Shown here: positions 1 to 10,708 of the stretch, piece after piece | How the letters are laid out: every line of letters starts with the position of its first letter | Position numbering within the stretch: position 1 is the stretch's first letter | Origin: Opisthorchis felineus | Lineage: Eukaryota; Platyhelminthes; Trematoda; Opisthorchiida; Opisthorchiidae | Reading direction: 5' to 3' | Length of the DNA stretch: 64,000 nucleotides | Assembly (NCBI GenBank): GCA_004794785.1 | Contig: SJOL01004338.1 | Location: 483,308 to 547,307 of the forward strand | The notes under the pieces: generated by a model | Database searches by the model: none | The model's input: the letters and a program-made list of their open reading frames with translations, nothing else | What the model was told of the DNA's origin: nothing | Translations under genes and position numbers: made by a program

Positions 1-2531
1 AGTTGTGCAGCACGACAAACTGTCCGATGTGATGCCTAACTTTGCTTTAGGTCGTTGTGGACCATGTGATGAACCACAGTGGACAACAAGTTGGTGGATA
101 TTGCTTGTTAAAGGGCATCAATGCATACTTTCATCTACTAGGTTCCAAATTGTTTCTTGTTTTCCGCAGTTGCTCTAATTTGGCTGGACTTGCCGTGTCA
201 TCCCAAACGCCTGATAATAGTAAGAGAAATTACCTAAATGGGTTTGATCACAGGGACCCCTTTTGTACAGTTCATACCTGACCTATTTATGTAATAGACA
301 CCATCAACTCTTGAGACTTTATTTAGAAAGATAATTAGATTTTCATAAAGGAAACTACTCGCAAGGTTGCTGAAAACTTTTCGACCACTTCATATTTCAG
401 TTGGTACGGTATCTGATATATCGCAGTACATTTTCTTGAAGGAAACTACTCATAGGTTTGCTGGGTTGTTGAACAGCATTCAGCAACCTTATGAGTAGTC
501 TCCTTCAAAGAGTTTCAGTATATCCAGTTGAACGTGTGGACAGGATAGGTATCGTTCTTGTTGACATTAGTGGAACATAACCAAGTTTGTGTAAAATTTC
601 TGATTGTTGTTCGTCTTATCACAACGCGTTCGAACGAGTAAGGCAAATGAACAGTGACTGCGGGCCACAAACTGGAGGCGTCAAGAGTCTAGTTTTACAG
701 CTACTAGGTCCTCTTCAAACTCTGGATGATTTTCAAAGGACCGACAGCGTCATCTGACAGCTTTATGGGTCGCTCGCAAAAAACAAGGTAACCAGTGGGT
801 GTCACACAGCTATTTTTCACGCTATCAACCAAACATTGAACTGTAAAAAGTCTGGTTTGTGTAACATTATCCACCTCAGATGCCCCATACAGGACCATCG
901 GATTCTCCGAGCACTAAATTCGGTTGAGGCGCAAGAATTCAGCGTAGTCTGACAAGCAATTTGAACAGTCCCCGACAAATGAATGCAGACAGTTGCAGAG
1001 ACAGTACACGACCCACTTTCCTAAATAGGAGAGGGAGAAAACTCAGCATCCCAGAAGCTGTCTCCCCTTCTTCAGAGTTGTGGAGAATGAAAATTAAAAG
1101 GACCTTGTCTGTTCAGTACCAAGACTTCCAGTGACTTAAGGCACAAGCTAGTTTCTGCGAAAAATAAGCCTTTTCATGGGGTTGTTTGTCTTCTGACCGT
1201 GGCATTAGGTTACTCGAAATATTTCTTAAAGGGAGACACAACATCGAAATTCAACAAATCAGTCCAAATGTTCAGATGGTAAAGTTTCCAATACTAGTTT
1301 TGGTAAAACGCTGTATTCTACTGATGGACTTTGATGCGTAGTGACATTTTGTTGTCGGAGTTGATAGTCTGATAGGCAAAATGTCTAGCTTGTGAATTTT
1401 TGAGTTCACTTGCTCAGCTAAATGTGACAGTTGTTGACGGCGAACTATCCTTTTGCGTGCTTTTCCACCAGTTGCTCAGAGCAAGAAATATTTTAGTAGT
1501 TACTTGTTCGTTTTCCAAACCGTAAGGACTAGATATCAACAAGTGACATAATATGTCTTCAGACAACTATTTAGCGATCCAGAAAGCGTGCAGCATTCTT
1601 CCTATGTCGTGGGAGCTATCGGACATATCCTACAAAAATTCTTTATTCGCCATTTAGTCCTGAAGTGATTACGTTGTCTGCAGTCCTCTTGCTGTGTGAC
1701 CTGGACATGAAACTACTAGCAACCTCTTGACAAAAACTTTGTACGTTTGTGTGCGCATGATGAAAGGTCACTGCAGTTGAGGAATGAATTGGGACTTTGT
1801 TTCGCATCAGTTGACATCTCTTCACAGTAGGTCTCCTGTCCCTCCCTCCCTATTCCCCTCTCATCTGGAAGCAAACCAGACCGTCAAACGCAATTAAACA
1901 ACAGCAGCTTTGGACAACACAGTCAGTGTGCGTGTTTGACAGACATGCCAAGGGGATTGTCACTCAAATTTTGCCTAGGGGTAGACTGGAAAGAGGAGGT
2001 CATACCATCCAACGTCGCCCACTTGACTAAATGTTTTCCCCACGTAGGTCAAAGCTGCTGTCTGGATTGCTGACTAGCGACTGAAGAGAGCCCATAAATG
2101 GACGCGCGGACAAGTGAGCTAAGCATAAGCAAACTTAGCTATTGAATTTGTCTTGCTGGTTTGTTCTGTCTGTGTGTTGTGTCCAGTGTTTGCAAGAAGG
2201 TTTACCAAGCGTACCAAGGAGCTCCAATTTCCTAACCCTGTAGCCTAATGGGCATGACAGAAAGATACTTGGAGAGATTATCGATTCGAGGATGTCGTCA
2301 GAGACAGATTGATGTGTGAGACAGACTATAGTCCAAAGCTGCCTGTCAACATACGCACACTCGGGCTGGAAACAACACAGAGTGGGGGTGGATGATTTTA
2401 CGAGTAACGCCTCAGGAAAGGATGTCATGACCTAAAGCACAAAACCATTGGGGCGTAGTGAATGAGTATCATCAACCTTTACATACAGACTGCCCTTTGC
2501 TAATATTCCCGTTCTCGTTTTGTGCACTCAG
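1..2531. other. Intron or intergenic stretch, no gene seen
   Basis: All six frames are broken by frequent stops, and the short open frames lack splice signals or recognisable domains. The only structured item is the R1 repeat copy near 340-525. The last 70 bases before 2532 are pyrimidine-rich and act as the acceptor tract of the exon candidate there. Confidence 0.5.
340..525 (+). repeat. R1 repeat copy with a hairpin
   Basis: A diverged copy of the R1 family (shared core GATATTCGAGATATCG, then GGAAACTACTCA). Bases 436-454 and 490-508 are inverted repeats of 19 bp with one mismatch, around a 35-base loop. The palindrome joins two opposite R1 pieces, the same arrangement as at 50179-50242. 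Family membership is seen in sequence; the mechanism is unknown. Confidence 0.75.
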
Positions 2532-2615
2532 GATTTTCTTCGATGAGCTGCAGCATTCCTCTCATTCGGTTACGACACATCATCCTCAAACAGCCACAGA
2601 AGCCTGTACAGCAAG
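2532..2615 (+). CDS. Candidate internal exon, 84 bp
   Basis: A long pyrimidine tract ends in TGCACTCAG at 2531, and a good donor, GCAAG|GTATGT, follows 2615. The best frame uses one base, then 27 codons, then two bases, and reads IFFDELQHSSHSVTTH onward. A second frame, starting after two bases, is also open; the third has a stop at once. I do not recognise the protein. Both splice sites are strong, but the exon is too short to prove coding by itself. Its partner exons were not found; the next plus-strand candidate is at 5161. Confidence 0.4.
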
Positions 2616-5160
2616 GTATGTCTTTCACAAAATATTTGACTGCATAACTGATTTCGGTATCCAGTGTTCAAATACTGGCATCCCATCAAAGTAGACAAGC
2701 CCACAATTGAGCACTCTGGGAGAGAGAATTGTAAAATCGCGTGGGTTCCATGCTCCACGTCAGCTAACTGCTTGGTGGCTTTCTCCGGGATGTGATGTCC
2801 AAGGTACACGCGGTTAATTTGCTGCCACACTTATTCCCAAACAGAGGCACGTGTCCGAAGGAACTTGCAATTGAAGAACGTACTATTTGACAACTGTTTC
2901 AGTGGACCAATTATCAAATTCAAAACAATAAACATGTTTCGTTCCTAAATAAGCGGCGAAATACAGTCATTTGACAGTCACTTTGGTGTCAGTGGGAAAC
3001 TCATTTGAATCCTATCTGAAAATCTCGTGTCCGATATTATCTAACTGAATGCATCTTAAAAAACTGCTCCACATTTCAGTTACTACGATATTCGGGGAAT
3101 AGCAGTATATTTTTTTAAAGGAACATACTGCTTCTAAATTTGCTGAAATCCCTTTGGCAGCCCATGACCGGTTTCGCCCATCGTGAAGCTCATCAGGTAG
3201 ACACAGTCGAAATCCAAATTGTACGTAATCGGTGAACTACAATTAGGCCCAACTGAATCTGTCGGTTTCTTTCAAGTAAGGCATATGGTTGACGAAACCT
3301 CAGGAACTACGTCTACCTGATGTACAACAGTGAGGCGTAAGTGTCAACACTGATGTTGCTGTTTCTGATGACTACCTGATGAACTCAAAGAAGTGGAGAG
3401 TTATCAGCACCCTCATAAGCGCAGTGCTCCGTCAAGAAATGTGATGGAGATTGTTTCGTAGCTCATCAGGGGCTCTCTGAGAAGTCCAGCCATGAAAGCC
3501 TCACTGGAAGTATGTGGTGGGTAAATATAATGAAAAATTGAAAGAATTACACAATTGATGATGATGATGCGAGATGTAGTAGCTACATTTTCATACACAA
3601 CATCAACGCTATGCAAAGTAACTCATCAGGAAACACGGAGTGTCCGTTGGTGGTGAAACAGATTGCTTGGGCAGAGCATTTCAGCACTGTGCAAATGGAC
3701 GAACTGATCAACTCCTTCTAGAAGTGCCCTCATTTTCGTTTTGAGAGGTTGTGCACTCACTTCAAGTTCAAATGATGGTGTAACGCACCCAGCATGTCGC
3801 AACTCAGAGTGAGGTCAATGCAATTAGAAGAAGAGGACATGGATGATAATAATGAAACCTTTACCGGTTTTGACTGAGGTATTTAATGTTTCCCATGAAT
3901 GAACGTGAGTGAGGGTAGCAACGTTAATACTATAATTCTAAACGCATCTCAACAAAATTGCCGGAGGATAATATCAGTGCGAGAAAACTGACAGTCAGTG
4001 GTCTTTCTGGTGCACCATGAGAAGCTCAGTAATCCATTTTATGAGGGGCCAAAAAGGTCCGCTCATTTGTATGGATGAATTTCCCGTCAATATATCTCCG
4101 TAAAACAGTATATTTTCAGTGCACATTGCATTTGTCAAAGTATTTTTCTGACGAGGTGTAACTGAAATTATGACTGCTGTCATCATCCAGGACCGATTTG
4201 AACAATCTCAGTAGTATATTACAAACACAGCATTCTGCTCCTCAAGGTACCTACCGAACAGATACTCTTACTCAGAGGCCCCGGCTTTTATGCATTATCC
4301 TAAATGGAACCAGAGAATCTATTTCAGTTCCCCGAGAAGTTTTTTTTCCTATCCACTGCCTCACAGACAACTGATGCGTACCACTTTGGGCGACTTGCAT
4401 ACCTACCTCGCCAACAATCCATTTCTTAATTCCGACCGGCTTGGCACAGCCAAGACTGGAAACAAGGAAGTGGCAACCCACAAGAACTCTATTTTTTAAT
4501 AGATATGTCACCAAAATGCATTCCAATGGGACAATCGACTCTTGCGGCTTACATCAAAACCGTATTAGTTGGCACAAGTTTTCTCAGTTCATGATGATGT
4601 AACAGGTGATTATTGTCTTACAGGCCATACATATGTCCACAGAAGTAGAACAGATAACTTTATTCAGGGTGAATTTACGATTTCGGCATACGATAAGAAA
4701 AGCTTTAAAAGTTAACAGCAGATTTTTTCCTATGGTTATTTGCGGGAGGTTCTCCAGCAATTCCCTAGCACAAAATGTGCATCTGGCAATGAGACGCTTC
4801 GATAACCCTCGAAACCTCGTGGCTAGGTTCGTGGGATTGCTCTAGGATAGGTTACAGAATGTAGCTAAATCAAATATGAAACGTAAGGAATAGATTGGCA
4901 TACAATTGATGGTTCTGTTTTGAACCAACTGCAGTGTGAAGTAGGTTTAACCCCTGTAAAGTATGGGATGAATGAACCGACCGAAACTGGTCATTCCAGA
5001 GGGATGTGGAGGGTGCTACAACTAAGTTCTAGCGTGTGCATGAAAAGTTAACCCTTTACAGAATGTGTTTAGTTACCATTGATAGATGAGCAGTAGTGTA
5101 ATGAAATGTGACCACAACGCTATTAACAGTAAAGTAGGTAGTAGCCATTTTTTTCTGCAG
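2616..5160. other. Intron-like stretch
   Basis: No domain or convincing exon seen. It holds one diverged R1 copy (2988-3240). Open frames at 4272-4526 on both strands overlap one another and lack splice signals. The last 30 bases are the acceptor tract of the 5161 exon candidate. Confidence 0.45.
2988..3240 (+). repeat. R1 repeat copy, diverged
   Basis: It matches the R1 order: a TTTGAATC...ATCTGAAAATCTC section, then TTTCAGTTACTACGATATTC, then AAAGGAACATACTGC, then GACCGGTTTCGCCC and CTCATCAGGTAGAC. Identity to other copies is clearly below that of the 28.4 and 50.1 kb copies, so it is older. Confidence 0.65.
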
Positions 5161-5278
5161 CTTGGTAGGACCGAACAAAATGGATGAATATGGGTGGGAG
5201 GTAGTTGCAGACAAGCATATAGAAGAGGGCTTTACTGGACTTGGCCACAAAACTTTGCCATTAAAAAGGAGAGGATGA
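5161..5278 (+). CDS. Candidate exon ending in a stop codon
   Basis: A strong acceptor (CCATTTTTTTCTGCAG) ends at 5160. One frame is open: one base, then 38 codons reading LVGPNKMDEYGWEVVADKH onward, then TGA at 5276-5278. The other two frames stop early. The composition (Glu, Asp, Lys, Gly) is protein-like. GTAAGG follows the stop at 5280, so this is either a terminal exon or an exon with a chance stop. No polyadenylation signal stands out. Product not recognised. Confidence 0.35.
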
Positions 5279-6706
5279 AGTAAGGGAATTAGGACTGAAC
5301 CTAGAATCGGATAGCAAAAATCTCCCTATGAATGTGTCAAACGGCACTGTATGAGAAGACGAATACGCCTGAAACCAAAACTCAAAGCAATGACCTTCCG
5401 TTTAGTGAAGAGTTTCATTCCACTCAAGTGCTGGTCTTTTTGTTCATGTTATCCATACCGCTCCAAAATTTACTTCAAATTGGCAAACACGTCGAGAGAA
5501 TATCGATTGGTTTTGTCCTGTGGATATAAACCGCACACTATGAGTAAACGTCTGAGTACTTTTAAAATCAAAGATGCTCTCAGAACTTGGTTGCACGTTC
5601 GTTTCTACTAGAAAACCGCGGTCACACTCTAGGATGTGACGTACAATTCGAAACTGGACAAATTCTTTAATAGATTAGCTTATTGATGGAGAGGACATTG
5701 ACCTAGTTACTCAACAAATTCATGAGGTCACTAGAAAATTACACAGCTCGGGAACTCCATAAAGCGTTTATCCTTGGTAAAATCACTGAGCCACAAAATC
5801 CACAGCAATCCTGTAGAGAAAGTATCGAGAGGGCGGCCGAAAGCCTGAGCCACTCTTAGCGGGGCCGTTCAAAACTAGCTGGATGTCCACAAAGGAATGC
5901 AACTCTGAGACTCGCTACCATAAGGAGGATGAGGGAATTCGTTACATTGTAAGTGAACGTTCTAGGTGTTGTGGTGTAAATTCAGGAGTGATTACACGCC
6001 AAGTGAAAGAGTGGCGAAGAGACCAGAGACCTTTGAACGTGACATTGGTGCGGACAAATCAACTGAGATAGGTGGTGAGACTCGGAACCAGCACGTATGT
6101 ACTTGATGAGTACAAATAGTATCAGGCGTACAACACGCACTCCAGATACAAGTGATCGGTGGCCATAAAGTTCAGCCCTTCGCAAAATCCACCAGAATAT
6201 ATCGAAACAAACAGCACAAAATAGACTGTGAATATGGGCACAGCAGGGCTTATTATATTCGATCACTTTACTATAGACCAGGAAAGCAATCGGTCTCAAA
6301 GGCTTGTCCACTGCGTCAAACAAATTAATCACTCAACATTTCGAACATATTTTCAAACTGATAAGTGTTAGACGCAAAGATGAGCTAGGCACAAGAGTAA
6401 AAGTTCTTACATAATATGAAGAATGTTACTTATTTTTCAGGGCGCTGGCGCCCTGAAGACTTAAAACCTACAACCTACAAGCTGCAGCCTAATCTGTGCA
6501 GCTAACTGAGACCCAGTTGCTGTCAACCATCTGATTGCGTTCCACAATTCAAGAAGGAAATCTCTTCAACTTGCTACTAATGATGTTCAGGTAACTAGCT
6601 ATCAAATAAGCATCGCATCCTGAAGTTATTTTCCGATGCGCCAACGAGAAAAAATCCAGCGTGAGAATTATTTCCATTAGAGTTGACATTTACCACAGTT
6701 ACTTAC
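5279..6706. other. Intron-like stretch
   Basis: No firm gene. A short frame at 5390-5611 has a weak resemblance to the region before the nuclease of Penelope-like elements and is listed under findings. A perfect small palindrome lies at 6438-6455. Confidence 0.4.
6438..6455. repeat. Perfect 8-bp-arm palindrome
   Basis: CAGGGCGC, two bases (TG), then GCGCCCTG: a GC-rich perfect hairpin in an AT-rich neighbourhood. It directly follows a TTATTTTTCAG acceptor-like tract. Function unknown. Confidence 0.6.
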
Positions 6707-6989
6707 TACTGATTGTTGTCCCAAGACGCAAGTATTTTTTATTCTGACTGTTTGAGGGTGAAATCGCTAACTCGTGTAACATGTCTGACCCAATTTCAGT
6801 TAGATCTTCAAAGTTGACTGGCAGGTAGGATGTTCTCTTAGGTGCATTCGCGGTAGGTGTTACCACTGAATACGAATACACTAATCCACGACTAGCGGGA
6901 GAACTACTCGATAGACCATTGTGCTTAACTGAGAATGTGTATGACCTCTGGTGGACATCATACGGATGGCGTTTTGTAACCCAGACTAT
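6707..6989 (-). CDS. Probable internal exon, 283 bp, unknown protein
   Basis: On the minus strand the acceptor ACTCAATGCCAG ends just before 6989 and the donor GTAAGT begins at 6706. Between them one frame is open for 94 codons plus one base (phase 0 in, phase 1 out). It reads IVWVTKRHPYDVHQRSYTF at the start and KKYLRLGTTIS at the end. The product is Ser- and Thr-rich and hydrophilic, with no motif that I recognise. It lies downstream of the zinc-finger exons on the same strand and could be a later exon of that gene: the 91-bp exon leaves phase 1, so at least one exon would have to lie between. Coding character is good for its length; function unknown. Confidence 0.55.
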
Positions 6990-9900
6990 CTGGCATTGAG
7001 TTACAAGTAATGCGGAAAACATGCGAAGGCCTTTTCTTAAAAGAAAAACCTGTAGACTCATCGCATCTGACAGCAATCGGATTAGAAATGAGGTCCGAAT
7101 AAAAAATCATTCCTCTCCTATTTCAACAGACCATCTACAAGGACCGATAAAATTGGCCACTTTTGTATCGACTAAAATTCTTCGTCGAATTAACCAAAAC
7201 TGATTTATATTGAAGAGTAGTCTCAGTTCAGGATGGTGACCCCAAAAGAAGTAAATCACACTCGACTAAATTCAATGATCTGACAGGTGTGCAGCATTTC
7301 AAACATTCGACCCCGAATAAAAGACAAAAAATTCCGCTGTGCCTAAATGGGCATTCGGGAACGCCGACCAAGTGGTGACCTTTAAATAATGCTCAACTAG
7401 TGGTGGGATATTGCAGGGTTGTCGGCAATCCAATATTGGCATATCATATCGAGAAAAGCACGTTGATACCTTTAATATCAGCTCAGATAAGGGTTGAAGC
7501 AGTAATAGCGATACGTATGCAGTCGCAGAACCGTATAAAACAGGACTGTGCTTGGTATTATAAAAATACTGACTTGATTGGCAAATGAGTAGTTAAAACT
7601 CCGTAGATGTCTTATTCGAGGAAGAAATGGAACTGGTAGAAATTCGACGGAGGTGAAACGGATGACGGATGACTCACTTTCAATCATATGAGTAACTTAT
7701 TATTAGATAGGAGAATATTAGGCGTTTTTCTACCCTACATCAGAAGCCCAATTTTGAAGTTCCGAACCTCATACTCAGCGAATAAATTCAAACGTTCACG
7801 TTCACTCTTGATCTGCTTCTGATTTTGCATGGGTGCCTATCACGTTAGGACTTCAAAGAAGCCCTGCAGATATGGGTCACACTTTGGAGCAGTCTAGAGA
7901 CCTACAACATTTTGAGGATCTCTGAGACTGTACCAAAATTGTTGAGCAGTAAATCGGGCCGCCTCTTTAAAGCGGAATTATCTGACAGATTCGGTTTCTG
8001 AAGAACTTCTGGAAGAATCCGAACGAAACGGGGTTAAGTCAACATCCACGCAAGCAACAAAGCAAAGAGTCGGAGGGAAGTCAGCTAGACGATTAACATG
8101 CAGGCACAGAGCAGCGTTCTACGGAAAGATACAATAATCGTTAAACCAGATTACTAGCGGAAAAAGTTCGATAAGAAAGCGGCAGACTTGTTAGTCAGCT
8201 TAACTCTTTGTTCCCATATTCAAACTTTTCCAACTGGCTAAAAGGTATGTACGCCACTCATCCTCAGTGGTTTTTCGGAGGTAAACGAGTCCCTTTTACG
8301 AATAAATTCCTGTGAGAGAAAAAATATCCTTCAGCCAAAACATTTTGGTACGAATCCCCTTTAGGAAGAACATCCCGCACGGTAGACAACTCGACCAAAA
8401 ACTAATTTATGCAGTGGACTGCTTTGGTTGCCCCAATTTTCCAAACACGATCACCTGAATTAATCACAACAACCTTATTGCTCAAATAATCGGGCAGACA
8501 GTACAACAGGACACCTCACGGGTTTCGGCGAGAAGCAGACATCGAGTGAAGAAGACATTCGTAACTAATCTAGCTTTGTGAACATGAACCGACACAACAC
8601 TGATCGGCGGCAAGTTTCTCTCAGAATTTGGTTGCGAGGTCAACAGTTCGAGCGGAAAACCGACCTAATAATTTGACGTCATTTGGATGCCAGCCACAAG
8701 TGAACAGCTGTAGCTACTGACTTGCCCTTTTTTGATGAGCTGTATACACTTTAGCAAAGTTATTGGTGATATGAACTAATCAATGAACCATAGGTGTAAC
8801 AACGACTTCTTCCTTCTTCCATATAAGGCGAGTAACTCTCTGGAGGTTCACGCGTTTGTGTGACTCCGACAGTTCAGCTTGCAGATGACAACTATGGGTT
8901 TGAATGCTGACGGACCTGATAAAAAATTCATCACTGGAGCATCAGTCAATGCAATGCAATAAGTACAAACATTCGGTGATTTTGACGAATCACATGTGTG
9001 AAACAAGCAAAACAGGGGACAGTACACCTCGAATTAGACCGAATAATGAGAGAAACAACCCTGGATAAACTGGCTAGTATTTGGGATTATTCATGGTCAG
9101 CAGGGTTCCTTCCCCACAAAAAAACTGTTTTGGTCTGTCTCAAGATCATCCGCTTTGAAAGGAAATGAGTACGCGACCATCATGTCTGAAATTTTGTTCA
9201 CCGCTATAAGGTTAATAACACCGAAGTTGAGGTTCAATGGACAACTCCATATTACCGATTGTCTCAAGTAGCTTCTGAGCTGAATTTAAGACAACTAAAG
9301 TCAATTTTGATCAAATCACGCAAATAGTTTCCCAAAAATAGAGGACTGGAAAGGTAGCTGTCGAAAATGCAATACCTAAGCAGATTGAGGCGTTCGCAAG
9401 ACGATGAGCAATTCCGATTGGTGAAATTGTTTCGGGGGAATTTTCCTAATAATTAAAGCTGATAATGAAAAAGAAGATGAAACAAAGCGAAGCATAGAGA
9501 ACTGAAATGTCAGGAGAAACAAGCTTGATACTTTATATCAAGCTCACATGTTAATCAGATTTGACAGATTAATGCAGTCACATCTTTAAACATTCGTTTC
9601 ATCGGTAATGAGAATTCCCAGAAGATACAGTTGTTCGTAGGTGCCAAGAGGAGAGTTTTGTTTATGAGACACATTCTGGGCGTATGATATTCATCATTTT
9701 TGTTTTGGCTAATTGATTTAATAGAAATCCAGCGTACACAAACAAATAGGACGCAGCCTCAGTGGCGCGCTTTAAATTAGTGGTTCTAACTTTTCAGCTG
9801 TTCTCTCCCTTAGATCCCCATGCACATTATCACCAGCGCTTTATTTTAAAGACCTTGCTTGATGGACAAAATCAGAATAGTTAAAAAAGCATACAGTTTA

Positions 9901-10012
9901 TACTTCTTAAAGAAGACACTTTTCAACGAGTTCACCATCCTGAAAAACGCATAACAGCGTTCCTCGTCAGGCACCAGCCCGAGTGCGATCCCTCCAAGGA
10001 GAGCCCGCTCAC
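6990..10012. other. Intron-like stretch
   Basis: AT-rich, stops in all frames, no repeat family recognised. A plus-strand 46-base open piece ending at a GTATGT donor near 8246 was seen, but its acceptor is poor. Confidence 0.45.
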
Positions 10013-10056
10013 CAAAGGGATTATAATGTCTCTTTCCTTGGTGATCTGCCCTAAAG
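10013..10056 (-). CDS. Weak exon candidate, 44 bp
   Basis: Minus strand: TATATGGTAAG precedes 10056 and a good donor (TTTG|GTGAGC) follows 10013. The open frame reads FRADHQGKRHYNPF with phase 2 in and phase 1 out. The acceptor tract is only moderately pyrimidine-rich. It is reported because the donor is strong and the strand agrees with the neighbouring exon candidates. Confidence 0.22.
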
Positions 10057-10630
10057 CTTACCATATACAACACGACGACGATTTATTCATCCAGTTGGTT
10101 TGGTGGGTGAATATCGGGGTAATGGGCCTAAAGGCTACGGAGAAAAATTTGAGACCCTCAGGTTAGGAAATATAAAGTCTGTTGCGAAATTGAAAAGCAG
10201 TCATGGTGATTAAATAGATGAGGTAGCTCGCTAAGTATGATGGAAATATAATAAGCAAAATGTACTTTTCGACAATTTAAGATGGACTTTACAAGTATGT
10301 TCATACAGTCAAAAGTCATGATATTATTTCGGAATAAAAATCCCCGTTTTCCCCAATGGTGACGTCTTATTACTACGTCACAAACAGTTATTCAGCTCTT
10401 ACTCCGACAAGACATCATCGAGTCCAAAGCATCCTATTATGGTCTACTCTGAGTAAAAAAGCTTCATGCTTAGGTCTGTCCACAAAAACCTGGCACTAAC
10501 TGCGTGAGCAACGGCCACATACGCTAGAGCGCTTACGACCCGAAGTTCTATTTCCATAACAGTACAGATTCTTCGGTGGTGAACAGGCATAGACAAGCGT
10601 ACACTCAATAACGGCAATCAGAAAACTTAC

Positions 10631-10708
10631 GAAAAAGTGAATATACACGTGGATCGTGTGTCGCATCCGAATGTGGTGATGGCTATCTTGGCGGTGTAGC
10701 CATGACAA
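10631..10708 (-). CDS. Candidate exon, 78 bp
   Basis: Minus strand: the acceptor AATCCTGATTCGAG ends at 10709 and the donor TTTTTC|GTAAGT starts at 10630. Two frames are open. One (phase 0 to 0) begins LSWLHRQDSHHHIRMRHT; the other (phase 2 to 2) begins CHGYTAKIAITTFGCDT. Which is used cannot be told without neighbouring exons. Same strand as the zinc-finger gene. Confidence 0.32.
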
